A DNA stretch of 19,208 nt, from positions 1-19,208 of the forward strand of contig DASTOB010000051.1 in NCBI GenBank assembly GCA_035720425.1. Direction: 5' to 3'. The DNA is from DASTOB01 sp035720425 (GTDB taxonomy: Bacteria > Chloroflexota > Limnocylindria > Limnocylindrales > CSP1-4). The translations under genes were made by a program, and so were the position numbers. Below are positions 1-6,606 of the stretch, piece after piece; position 1 is the first letter of the stretch; each line of letters begins with the position of its first letter. The notes under the pieces are model-generated. The model searched no databases and had not been told where the DNA came from. It was given only the letters and a program-made list of their open reading frames with translations.

Positions 1-800
1 GCGCGCAGCGCGCGCACGCCGCCGACGCCGAGAACGAGCTCCTGGTGGAGGCGCATCTCGCGGCCGCGGACGTAGAGGACGTGGGTGATGGGTCGGTCGT
101 GCTCCGCGTTGTCGGGGACGTCCGTGTCGAGCAGGAGGAGCGGCACGCGGCCGACCTGCGCGAGCCAGACGGCGGCCATGACCGTGCGGCCCGGCACGTC
201 CACGGGCACGAGGAGCGGGTCGCCCTCGGCGTCCTGGACCCGCAGGAGCGGCAGGTCGCGCGGCTCGAGCGTGACGTAGTCGTGCTCCTGGTGGCCGTCG
301 GCGTCGATCGTCTGGCGGAAGTAGCCCTTGCGGTACAGCAGCCCCACGCCGACGAGCGGCAGCGCCATGTCCGACGCGGTCTTCATGTGGTCGCCGGCGA
401 GCACCCCGAGGCCGCCGGAGTAGATCCCGAGCGACTCGTAGAAGCCGTATTCCGCGCAGAAGTACGCGATCGGGCCGTCGAGGTCCTTGCCATGTCGGCG
501 CTGGAACCAGTGGTCGGAGCCGTTCACCATGTACCGCTCGAACTCCGACATGATGTCCTCGTACTCCGCCATGAACGCGGAGTCCTCGAGGATCTCGGTC
601 CAGGCGACCGGACCGCTGATGACCGGAATCGGGTTGCGGTGGCGGGCCCAGGCGACGGCGTCGATGCGGTTCCACAGGAACTTCACCCGCGGGTGCCAGC
701 TCCAGTAGAGGTTGTACGAGAGCCGGCGCAGTCCCTCGAGCTGCGGCGGTAGCCGGAACCAGGCCGGCGGGGACGTCGGAACGGATACAGTGGAATCCAT
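1..800 (-). CDS. glgP: Alpha-glucan (glycogen) phosphorylase, N-terminal part, truncated by window edge
   Basis: This gene reads leftwards from an ATG at 800-798 and is still open at base 1, so only about 266 N-terminal residues are visible. The translation begins MDSTVSVPTSPPAWFRLPPQ and contains LSYNLYWSWHP (the DUF3417-type N-terminus of the short bacterial alpha-glucan phosphorylases), then IAYFCAEYGFYESLGIYSGGLGVLAGDH, a hallmark of the GT35 phosphorylase fold. Family knowledge: the enzyme releases glucose-1-phosphate from alpha-1,4-glucan using a PLP cofactor; the PLP lysine and catalytic C-terminal domain lie outside the window. It is divergent from glgA with only 48 bp between start codons, so synthesis and breakdown genes share a control region. 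A TATCAT hexamer lies 8 nt upstream of the ATG (minus strand, 814-809), which suggests a very short leader or leaderless mRNA. Confidence 0.93.
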   Translation of the reverse strand, partial: MDSTVSVPTSPPAWFRLPPQLEGLRRLSYNLYWSWHPRVKFLWNRIDAVAWARHRNPIPVISGPVAWTEILEDSAFMAEYEDIMSEFERYMVNGSDHWFQRRHGKDLDGPIAYFCAEYGFYESLGIYSGGLGVLAGDHMKTASDMALPLVGVGLLYRKGYFRQTIDADGHQEHDYVTLEPRDLPLLRVQDAEGDPLLVPVDVPGRTVMAAVWLAQVGRVPLLLLDTDVPDNAEHDRPITHVLYVRGREMRLHQELVLGVGGVRALR

Positions 801-848
801 GTCGGCGCATGATACCCACTCGCCGAGCGTGGAAGCCACCCGGCCGCG
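801..848. promoter_or_regulatory. Divergent glgP/glgA intergenic region
   Basis: Only 48 bp separate the two start codons. On the minus strand TATCAT (814-809) is placed 8 nt before the glgP ATG as a plausible -10 element, implying almost no 5' UTR. For glgA I see a GGAAG (831-835) rather far from the GTG and no convincing promoter. Any regulator bound here would act on both genes. This is inference from spacing. Confidence 0.4.
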
Positions 849-2333
849 GTGACGGCGCCGCCGATCCGGGTCGTGTTCGTCGCCGCCGAGTGCGAGCCGT
901 GGGCCAAGACCGGCGGGCTGGCGGACGTCGTCGATGCGCTCGCCAGGGCGATCGGCGACCTGGACGGAGACCCGGTCGCCCCGGTCGACGTGTTCCTGCC
1001 CCGCTACGCGGGACTGGGCGATCGGGCGTGGGGACCGGCCCGGCAGATCCGCGTGCCGGACCCGACGGCCCCGGGCGGAGCGACCGACGTCGGGATCCTC
1101 GACGTTGCCGGGAACGGGTACCGCGTCCGGCTCGTCGATCATGCGCCGGCGTTCGACCGCCCAGGCATCTACGGCGAGAACGGCCGTGACTACCCCGACA
1201 ACGCCTGGCGCTTCGGCCTGCTCTGCCGGGCAGCGCTCGAGACGGTGCATGCGGAGCGGGACCGGGTCGATGTCCTCCACCTCCACGATTGGCATGCCGT
1301 GCCGGCGCTCCTGGCGCGTGACGGGCGGTACGCGGCGGACGCGGTCGTGGCGCGGGCCGCGGTGCTCCTGACCGTGCACAACCTCGCCTACCACGGCTGG
1401 ACGCCGGCCGATCGGCTGGCCGGACTCGACGTCGAACCCGGGGATGGCCTCGTACCGGACGGCGCGCCGGGGCTCGATCTCCTCGCCGCAGGCGTCGCGC
1501 GGGCCGACCTCGTCAACACGGTCAGCCCGGGCTTTGCCGCGGAGGCGCTCACGCCGGAGTTCGGTAACGGACTCGATGCGTTGCTCCGCGCGCGCGGCGA
1601 TCGATTCTTCGGGATCCAGAACGGGCTCGACACGGCCGACTGGGACCCGGCGACCGACACGGGCATCGCGGCGACGTACGCGCGCGGCGATCTCGCCGGC
1701 AAGGCCGCCTGCCGCGCCGATCTGCTCCGCCGCGTGGGGTTCGATCCCGCCGACGGTGGACCGGTCCTCGCGATGATCGGGCGGCTCGATCCGCAGAAGG
1801 GGTTCGACCTGCTGGCCGGCGCGGCGCCGGCGCTCGTGGATCGCGGCGTCCGGCTCGTCGTCCTCGGCGACGGTGACCGCGAGCTCGCCGACGACCTGCG
1901 CGCGCTCGTCGCGGCTCGCCCGGAGAGGGTCGCCCTGATCGAGTCGTTCGATCGCGGTCTCGCCCGGCGGATCTACGCCGGCGCGGACCTGTTCGTCATG
2001 CCGTCACGGTTCGAGCCGTCCGGGCTCGGCCAGCTCATCGCCCTGCGCTACGGGACGCCGCCGATCGTGCGCCGCACCGGCGGCCTGCGCGACACGGTCG
2101 TCGACGAGTTCCTCAATCCGGGGCGCGGGACGGGCTTCGCGTTCGACCACGCGACCGCCGACGGGTTGCTCTGGGCGTGCGGCGAGGCGCTCGCCGCGTT
2201 CGGCGACGCGGAGCGGTGGCAGGGCATCGTCGACCGGGCGATGGCGGCCGACTTCAGCTGGTCCGGGGGCTCCGCGCGGCGCTACGTCGAGGCCTACCGT
2301 CGGGCGATCGCGATCAGGGCCGCGGAGCGCTGA
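849..2333 (+). CDS. glgA: Glycogen/starch synthase (ADP-glucose type, GT5)
   Basis: A 494-residue GT5 glycogen synthase of normal family length, starting at GTG 849. The start is fixed by the canonical N-terminal strand IRVVFVAAECEPWAKTGGLADVV, whose KTGGL (Lys20) contacts the ADP-sugar phosphates. Further signatures are the LHLHDWH strand (143-149), GIQNGLDTADWDPATD (255-270), the GT-B hinge IGRLDPQKGFD (310-320) and SRFEPSGLGQL (386-396) with the conserved glutamate and nucleotide-binding loop, followed by TGGLRDTV. The enzyme adds glucose from ADP- or UDP-glucose to the non-reducing end of alpha-1,4-glucan in the cytoplasm. It is divergent from the phosphorylase gene, which points to a small glycogen storage unit. 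Its last 20 bp overlap the convergent hydrolase gene. No strong Shine-Dalgarno is seen immediately before the GTG. The donor nucleotide cannot be told from sequence alone. Confidence 0.96.
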   Translation: MTAPPIRVVFVAAECEPWAKTGGLADVVDALARAIGDLDGDPVAPVDVFLPRYAGLGDRAWGPARQIRVPDPTAPGGATDVGILDVAGNGYRVRLVDHAPAFDRPGIYGENGRDYPDNAWRFGLLCRAALETVHAERDRVDVLHLHDWHAVPALLARDGRYAADAVVARAAVLLTVHNLAYHGWTPADRLAGLDVEPGDGLVPDGAPGLDLLAAGVARADLVNTVSPGFAAEALTPEFGNGLDALLRARGDRFFGIQNGLDTADWDPATDTGIAATYARGDLAGKAACRADLLRRVGFDPADGGPVLAMIGRLDPQKGFDLLAGAAPALVDRGVRLVVLGDGDRELADDLRALVAARPERVALIESFDRGLARRIYAGADLFVMPSRFEPSGLGQLIALRYGTPPIVRRTGGLRDTVVDEFLNPGRGTGFAFDHATADGLLWACGEALAAFGDAERWQGIVDRAMAADFSWSGGSARRYVEAYRRAIAIRAAER

Positions 2334-3231
2334 CCGAACCGTCGAGAGCGCGAAGGAACGCCACGAGCGTCGCCTCCGGGTGCGTGCGCTGCGGTGAATG
2401 GGGACCGCCGGCCACCGTCAGGACGTGATCGGAGCCGATCACCGCCGCGAACGCCGGGACCGCCTCGTCCGGCACGAACGAGCCCGTGGCCGCCTCGCCC
2501 CGGACGAGCCACCGATCGAGGTCGCGGGCCGGGTCGCCGGCGAGTGCCGCGAGGCCGCCGTCCCAGTCGCCGTTGTCGAGCAGGACCGCCCGCGCCGCGG
2601 CCTCGTCGACCTGGGTCAGCGACGTCGCCTTGGCCACGACGTCGCCGTACGACCACGACGGGTACGTCGATCCGATGACCCGGATCGCCTCGTCGAGATC
2701 GTCGTACCGCCGCTCGACGGGATCGACCGTCATATCGGCCATACGGGCGAGCGGCAGGACCGGTGTGTCGAGTTGGATCAGCACCCGCGGCCGGACCCCG
2801 GCCGCCGGCAGGTGGGCGACGATCGTCGCGCCCCAGCTGTGACCGATGACGGCGAGTTCCGGGACGTCGATGCCGAGGGCGACGACGAGCGCCGCGACGT
2901 CCGCCGCCGTCTCGGCGAAGCGGTGTCGGCCGGCCCATGCCCCGGTTCGGCCGTGTCCGGGCAGGTCCGGGGCGTACACGCGTCGCCCCGCGGCCGCCAG
3001 AGCCGGACCCGTCCGCCACCAGATGACGGCCGACGACGTGACCCCGTGGACGAGCAGGAGCGGCGGGTGCGCCGCGTCTCCCCACGTCGTGACGGCGAAC
3101 GGGATCCCGGCTGCCTCGACGACGATCCGCTCGCCCGGTGGCGGAGCGGCGAGCGCCTCGGCGACCGCGATCGGCAGATCGAGCGCCGTCGCGGTGATCG
3201 GTAGGGGAAGGCGATCGGTCGTGGCGGTCAT
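2314..3231 (-). CDS. Alpha/beta-fold hydrolase
   Basis: A 305-residue alpha/beta hydrolase if started at ATG 3231 (MTATTDRL...). An in-frame GTG at 3249 would add six residues. The oxyanion-hole strand LLLVHGVTSSAVIWW, the PDLPGHGRT loop and the nucleophile elbow IGHSWGATI (Ser in GHSWG) are clear. The C-terminal GGPHSPQRTHPEA supplies the likely catalytic His. At the strand-7 acid position the sequence reads WLVRGEAATG, with Glu where Asp is more usual. These features place it in the large AB_hydrolase_1 family (esterases, epoxide hydrolases, dehalogenases, C-C hydrolases). I cannot name a substrate. No signal peptide is evident, so it is probably cytoplasmic. It converges on glgA with a 20-bp tail-to-tail overlap and diverges from the ACT-domain gene, so it appears to be a single-gene transcription unit. 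Confidence 0.88.
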   Translation of the reverse strand: MTATTDRLPLPITATALDLPIAVAEALAAPPPGERIVVEAAGIPFAVTTWGDAAHPPLLLVHGVTSSAVIWWRTGPALAAAGRRVYAPDLPGHGRTGAWAGRHRFAETAADVAALVVALGIDVPELAVIGHSWGATIVAHLPAAGVRPRVLIQLDTPVLPLARMADMTVDPVERRYDDLDEAIRVIGSTYPSWSYGDVVAKATSLTQVDEAAARAVLLDNGDWDGGLAALAGDPARDLDRWLVRGEAATGSFVPDEAVPAFAAVIGSDHVLTVAGGPHSPQRTHPEATLVAFLRALDGSVSAPRP

Positions 3232-3261
3232 CGACGGCGACCGTATCACGGGCGGACCGAC

Positions 3262-3267
3262 TAGAAT
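3262..3267 (+). promoter_or_regulatory. Candidate -10 element for the ACT-domain gene
   Basis: TAGAAT lies 29 nt upstream of the ATG at 3297 in an otherwise GC-rich stretch. No good -35 hexamer is visible at the usual spacing. The gene also has a clear GGAGG Shine-Dalgarno at 3286-3290, so this transcript is leadered. Confidence 0.4.
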
Positions 3268-3296
3268 CGGCCCTCACCCACCGACCGGAGGCAGCG

Positions 3297-3686
3297 ATGG
3301 CCAACCAGTTCGTCGTCCAGCTGAAGAACGAGCCGGGGTCGATGGCGACGCTCGCCGAGACGCTCGCCGCGCGGGGCGTCGACCTCCGGGCGATCGGCGG
3401 CGGCGGGATCGGTGACGCGGGCCACGTGATCATGACGACCGCGGACGACGACACGACCCGCCAGGTGCTCGACGAGGGCGGCTACACGTATATCGAGGGC
3501 GAGTCGATCCTCGCCGAGGTCGACGATCGGCCGGGCGGGATGGCGGCGCTGGCGCGACAGCTGGCCGATGCGGGCGTGAACATCTACGGCCACCTGTTCC
3601 TGGGACGGTGGGGCGACCGGGCGATGTTCGCCTTCGTCGTCGATCGGCCGGACGTGGCCCGCCCGATCCTCGAGCGCAAGGGCTGA
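3297..3686 (+). CDS. Small protein with two ACT-like domains
   Basis: A 129-residue protein made of two tandem ACT-like halves. The first runs FVVQLKNEPGSMATLAETLAARGVDLRAIGGGGIGDAGHVIMTT. The second runs ILAEVDDRPGGMAALARQLADAGVNIYGHLFLGRWGDRAMFAFVV, with the typical 'V..PG.L..L...L...G.NI' pattern in each. There is no catalytic domain, so it resembles stand-alone ACT proteins that bind amino acids or act as small regulators. The start ATG 3297 is preceded by GGAGG at good spacing. It sits directly upstream of the lysine leader region and dapB on the same strand. A role in amino-acid sensing is therefore an attractive but unproven inference. The ligand cannot be predicted, and it may be unrelated to lysine. 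Confidence 0.85.
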   Translation: MANQFVVQLKNEPGSMATLAETLAARGVDLRAIGGGGIGDAGHVIMTTADDDTTRQVLDEGGYTYIEGESILAEVDDRPGGMAALARQLADAGVNIYGHLFLGRWGDRAMFAFVVDRPDVARPILERKG

Positions 3687-3750
3687 GGCGCGCCGCGGCG
3701 GCAACCGATTCCGAAACGTAACCCGGAAATCGTTGCAATCCCGGCCGCGT

Positions 3751-3846
3751 ATGCGCAAGACTTCCGCCATGCGTCGCATCTTCGCCTTCGAGCCGAAGAA
3801 GAAGCTCATGCGGCCCTGTCGCGAGACACGGGCCCAGGGGCTCTGA
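3751..3846 (+). CDS. Putative lysine leader peptide (31 aa, contains Lys-Lys-Lys)
   Basis: A short ORF in the 294-bp gap between the ACT gene and dapB. It starts at ATG 3751, with a second in-frame ATG at 3769 giving 25 aa, and ends at TGA 3844-3846. The peptide ends ...RRIFAFEPKKKLMRPC then RETRAQGL. Codons 16-18 are AAG AAG AAG (3796-3804), and a further Lys lies at codon 3. Three consecutive Lys codons directly ahead of a lysine biosynthesis operon, followed by alternative RNA stems, is the arrangement of classic amino-acid leader peptides (trp, his, leu type). No strong Shine-Dalgarno precedes either ATG; leaderless initiation is possible. That this ORF is translated, and that it regulates dapB, are inferences. 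No L-box lysine riboswitch was recognised here. Confidence 0.6.
   Translation: MRKTSAMRRIFAFEPKKKLMRPCRETRAQGL
3812..3834 (+). promoter_or_regulatory. Leader hairpin 1, just after the Lys codons
   Basis: GGCCCTGTC (3812-3820) pairs with GACA-C-GGGCC (3825-3834) around a GCGA tetraloop, giving nine base pairs with one bulged C. The stem begins 7 nt after the third Lys codon, inside the footprint of a ribosome paused there. It could act as the pause hairpin of an attenuator. Structure inferred by eye. Confidence 0.5.
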
Positions 3847-3870
3847 CGGCGCACGACTGACGACCGACTG

Positions 3871-3892
3871 GAGCCTCCGGGACCGGAGGCTC
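3871..3892 (+). promoter_or_regulatory. Leader hairpin A:B (perfect 10-bp inverted repeat)
   Basis: GAGCCTCCGG (3871-3880) and CCGGAGGCTC (3883-3892) form a perfect inverted repeat, in practice a 9-bp stem with a GGAC tetraloop. There is no T-tract after it, so it does not look like a standard intrinsic terminator. Its 3' arm contains CCGGAGG, the same heptamer as the dapB ribosome binding site. It can therefore pair alternatively with CCTCCGG at 3937-3943. The leader ORF end GGGGCTC (3837-3843) can in turn pair with GAGCCTC (3871-3877), seven pairs with one G-U. Confidence 0.55.
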
Positions 3893-3896
3893 GAGG

Positions 3897-3927
3897 GGCC
3901 GCGGACACCACGACGGTGACCGCGGCC
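3897..3927 (+). promoter_or_regulatory. Strong leader hairpin between A:B and the dapB ribosome binding site
   Basis: GGCCGCGG (3897-3904) pairs with CCGCGGCC (3920-3927). After an A/A mismatch, CACC (3906-3909) pairs with GGTG (3915-3918) around ACGAC. That is 12 GC-rich base pairs. It is followed by TTCGCGATTCCT, a weak T-containing tail for this genome, so it could be an imperfect terminator or simply an insulating stem that brings the flanking segments together. Confidence 0.5.
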
Positions 3928-3934
3928 TTCGCGA

Positions 3935-3975
3935 TTCCTCCGGCCTCGGTGGCCGAACCCGACGAACCGGAGGAA
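3935..3975 (+). promoter_or_regulatory. dapB Shine-Dalgarno sequestering stem C:D
   Basis: TTCCTCCGG (3935-3943) is perfectly complementary to CCGGAGGAA (3967-3975) across a 23-nt loop. The 3' arm contains GGAGGAA (3969-3975), the ribosome binding site 5 nt before the dapB ATG at 3981. Folding this stem would hide the ribosome binding site. The 5' arm can instead pair with CCGGAGG at 3883-3889, freeing it. The geometry is visible in the sequence; its regulatory use is inferred. Confidence 0.6.
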
Positions 3976-3980
3976 CCGAC

Positions 3981-4709
3981 ATGGACGCGATCATCCTCGG
4001 CGACGGCGGACTGGGCCGCGCCATCGAGGCTGCGCTGCGCGCACGAGGCGACGCCGTCCGCGTGCTCGGCCGACCGGCGACGGGTCGGCACGACACCGCG
4101 GCGCTCGGCTCGGCCGACGTCGTCTTCGAGGCATCCCGCGGCGACGCGGTCGCCGCGAATGTCGACGCTGCGCTCGCGTCGGGCGCGCGCCGGCTCGTCA
4201 TCGGCACGACCGGCTGGGACGGCGACCGCGATTGGGTCGGATCGCTCGTCCGCGAGGCCGGCGCGGCCGCCGTCGTCGCGCCCAACCTGAGTCTCGGCGC
4301 CGCCCTGTTCTTCCGCCTCGTCGAGGCGGCCGCGTCCCTCTATGGCGCCGTCGACGCGTTCGACCCGTTCATCGTGGAGTGGCATCGACGCTCGAAGCGG
4401 GATCGGCCGTCCGGCACGGCCCGCGAGCTCGTTCGCCGGATCGCCACGGCGCATCACGCCGCACCGCCGGACGAGCTCGAGGTCGCCGTGATCCGGGCCG
4501 GTTCGTCGCCCGGCATGCACCTCGTCGGCTTCGACGCGCCCGGCGAGACGGTCGAGCTGCGCCTGACCGCCCGCGACCGATCCGCGTACGCCGCGGGAGC
4601 CCTGGCCGCCGCCGACTGGCTGCTCCGGGAGTCCCGCCCGGCCGGCATCCACGCCTTCGACCCGGTCGTCGACGAGCTGCTCCGGCCGCTCGTCGCCGTG
4701 CCCGCCTGA
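3981..4709 (+). CDS. dapB: 4-hydroxy-tetrahydrodipicolinate reductase
   Basis: A 242-residue DapB, 25-30 residues shorter than the E. coli enzyme. ATG 3981 is chosen because GGAGGAA lies 5 nt upstream and the Rossmann dinucleotide loop GDGGLG begins at residue 7. GTTGWD (75-80) and VVAPNLSLG (98-106) mark the cofactor and hinge regions. The C-terminal catalytic motif reads EWHRRSKRDRPSGT (133-146): His135 and Lys139 match the E. coli catalytic His159 and Lys163, and PSGT is intact. The second His of the usual HH pair is Arg. Family role: NAD(P)H reduction of 4-hydroxy-tetrahydrodipicolinate in the lysine/diaminopimelate pathway. It is first in the dapB-dapA-dapD-lysA operon, and its translation start lies in a stem (3935-3975) that may be regulated by the upstream leader peptide. 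Confidence 0.93.
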   Translation: MDAIILGDGGLGRAIEAALRARGDAVRVLGRPATGRHDTAALGSADVVFEASRGDAVAANVDAALASGARRLVIGTTGWDGDRDWVGSLVREAGAAAVVAPNLSLGAALFFRLVEAAASLYGAVDAFDPFIVEWHRRSKRDRPSGTARELVRRIATAHHAAPPDELEVAVIRAGSSPGMHLVGFDAPGETVELRLTARDRSAYAAGALAAADWLLRESRPAGIHAFDPVVDELLRPLVAVPA

Positions 4710-4774
4710 CGACCCGACCCGAGATCACCGGACCGCCGACCACCCGCATCCGCCCGTCGAGAGGAGAACCCGCC

Positions 4775-5779
4775 ATGACCACCCTGACCCGATCTGCCCG
4801 GACCTCGCGTCCCGCCCTCCGGGGAGCCCTGACCGCCCTCGTCACGCCGTTCGACGCCGACGGCCGGATCGACGAGACCGCCTGGCGCCGCCTCGTTCGC
4901 TGGCAGGTGCTGGCCGGCATCGACGGGATCGTCCCGTGTGGGACGACCGGCGAGGCGCCGACGCTGTCCGCCGACGAGCGCGACCGGCTCATCGCCATCG
5001 CCGTCGAGACGGTCGCGGAGCGTCCGTCGCGGGATCGCGTCGCCGTCGTCGCCGGGACCGGCACGAACGACACGGCCGCCACGATCGCGGCGACGCGCCG
5101 CGCGGCCGCCCTCGGCGCCGACGCCGCGCTCGTCGTGACGCCGTACTACAACCGCCCGGATCAGCGCATGCTCGCCGCCCACTTCCGGGCCGTGGCCGAC
5201 GAGGGTGGCCTGCCGATCGTCGTCTACAACGTCCCGTCCCGAACCGGGGCCAACGTCGAGGCGGACACGTTCCTCCGGCTCGCCGAGCATCCGCGCGTCG
5301 TGGCCGTCAAGGAGGCGTCCGGCAACCTCGAGCAGATCGCCCGGATCTGCCGCGAACGCCCGCGCGACGTGGCCGTCCTCGCCGGCGACGATGCGTGGAC
5401 GCTGCCCGTGCTCGCACTCGGCGGCGACGGGGTCGTGTCGGTCGCGTCGAACGAGATCCCGGGCGAGATGGCCGCCCTGTGCGCCGCCGCGCGGGCGGGC
5501 GACTGGGACGCGGCCCGCCGCGCCCACGAGCGCTGGCTCCCGCTGTTCCTCGCCAACTTCCGCGGCGGGCCCAACCCGGTCCCGGCCAAGGCGGCACTCG
5601 TCGCGATGGGCATCCTCGAGACCGATGCCGTCCGCGCGCCGCTCCTCCCGCTCGACGACGGGCCGCGGACGGCGCTCGCCGACGTGCTGCGGTCGCTCGG
5701 TCTCGTCGAGCCCGCCGGTGGCCGGATCGCCCCGGCCGCCGGCACCGCCGCGGTCCGCGCCGCGGGAGCCGTCGCATGA
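4775..5779 (+). CDS. dapA: 4-hydroxy-tetrahydrodipicolinate synthase
   Basis: A 334-residue DapA starting at ATG 4775 with GAGGAGA (4761-4767) as Shine-Dalgarno. The TIM-barrel signatures are complete: GTTGEAPTL (56-64) carrying the Thr-Thr pair, VTPYYNRP (121-128), YNVPSRTG (151-158) with catalytic Tyr151 and substrate-binding Arg156, and the Schiff-base lysine in VAVKEASGN (Lys179). The enzyme condenses pyruvate with aspartate semialdehyde, the first committed step to diaminopimelate and lysine. It has about 15 extra N-terminal and 20 extra C-terminal residues, Ala-rich and probably disordered. It follows dapB after 65 bp and overlaps dapD by 4 nt (ATGA), so dapA and dapD are probably translationally coupled. 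Nothing suggests a different aldolase subfamily, and the dap neighbours support this call. Confidence 0.95.
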   Translation: MTTLTRSARTSRPALRGALTALVTPFDADGRIDETAWRRLVRWQVLAGIDGIVPCGTTGEAPTLSADERDRLIAIAVETVAERPSRDRVAVVAGTGTNDTAATIAATRRAAALGADAALVVTPYYNRPDQRMLAAHFRAVADEGGLPIVVYNVPSRTGANVEADTFLRLAEHPRVVAVKEASGNLEQIARICRERPRDVAVLAGDDAWTLPVLALGGDGVVSVASNEIPGEMAALCAAARAGDWDAARRAHERWLPLFLANFRGGPNPVPAKAALVAMGILETDAVRAPLLPLDDGPRTALADVLRSLGLVEPAGGRIAPAAGTAAVRAAGAVA

Positions 5780-6606
5780 TCGCCGAGCCGGAGCCGCAGG
5801 CGGCAGCGGCCGTCCGGGCATCGATCGTCGGGGGCCGCGTTGTCGACCCGGCGACGATCCTCGCCGATCTCGAGGCCGGCCTTGTTCGCGCCGCGAGCCC
5901 GGACCCGGACGCGCCGGACGGCTGGCGCGTCGAGCCGGCCGTCAAGTCGGCCATCCTTGCCCGCTTCGCCGATCGGACGACGGAGGACTGGACCGTTGGC
6001 CCGTTCGACTTCCGCGACCGCGCCGCGCTCCCGCCGCGGACCCTCGCCGGTGGGCCGTGGCGCGTCGTACCCGGCGGCACGTCGGTCCGGTCCGGGGCTC
6101 ATCTCGAGCCTGGGGTCGTGATCATGCCGCCGTCGTACGTCAACGTCGGGGCGTGGATCGGGGCCGACACGATGGTCGACTCCCACGTGCTCGTCGGCTC
6201 GTGCGCCCAGGTCGGCGCGCGGGTCCACCTGTCGGCCGCCGTCCAGCTCGGCGGCGTCCTCGAGCCGCCCGGGGCACGGCCGGTCATCGTCGAGGACGAC
6301 GCGTTCGTCGGCGCGGGCTCCGCGCTGCTCGACGGCGTGCTCGTCCGGCGCGGCGCCGTGATCGCCGCCGGCGTGACCCTGACCGGGACGTCGCGCCTGT
6401 ACGACCTCGTCGCGGAGCGCGTCCTCGAAGGGACGGTTGACCATCCGCTCGTCGTGCCGGAGCGAGCGGTCGTCATCCCGGGCACGCGGGCTCTCCACGG
6501 TTCGTTCGCCGCGTCGCACGGCCTCGCGGCAGCGACCGCGCTCATCGTCAAGCAGCGCGACCCGGGCACCGACGCCCGCGTCGCGCTCGAGGCGGTGCTC
6601 CGATGA
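5776..6606 (+). CDS. dapD: 2,3,4,5-tetrahydropyridine-2,6-dicarboxylate N-succinyltransferase
   Basis: A 276-residue DapD, close to the E. coli length (274). It starts at ATG 5776 within the dapA stop (ATGA). The N-terminal helical domain carries AVKSAILARFADRTTEDW. It is followed by a left-handed beta-helix of hexapeptide repeats including MPPSYVNVGAWIGADTMVD, SHVLVGSCAQVG and VQLGGVLEPPGARPVIVEDD, then FVGAGSALLDGVLVRRGAVI, and ends with GVTLTGTSRLYDL and a C-terminal cap. Family role: transfer of succinyl from succinyl-CoA to tetrahydrodipicolinate, which marks this organism as using the succinylase branch. dapC and dapE, needed for the next steps, are not in the window. The gene overlaps lysA by 4 nt (ATGA at 6603). 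Confidence 0.95.
   Translation: MIAEPEPQAAAAVRASIVGGRVVDPATILADLEAGLVRAASPDPDAPDGWRVEPAVKSAILARFADRTTEDWTVGPFDFRDRAALPPRTLAGGPWRVVPGGTSVRSGAHLEPGVVIMPPSYVNVGAWIGADTMVDSHVLVGSCAQVGARVHLSAAVQLGGVLEPPGARPVIVEDDAFVGAGSALLDGVLVRRGAVIAAGVTLTGTSRLYDLVAERVLEGTVDHPLVVPERAVVIPGTRALHGSFAASHGLAAATALIVKQRDPGTDARVALEAVLR

Noticed and set aside
2398..3204. Plus-strand open frame of 268 codons opposite the alpha/beta hydrolase
   Set aside because: Composition is Arg/Asp repeats typical of GC-rich antisense frames, while the minus strand has intact hydrolase motifs.
3871..3900. Classical intrinsic terminator in the dap leader
   Set aside because: The 10-bp inverted repeat is strong but is followed by GAGGGGCC with no T-tract, so it is described only as a regulatory stem.
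3687..3980. L-box lysine riboswitch or T-box upstream of dapB
   Set aside because: The non-coding stretch upstream of dapB is under 300 bp and GC-rich. I find no recognisable conserved L-box core or T-box sequence; the stems present are simple hairpins with a short ORF.
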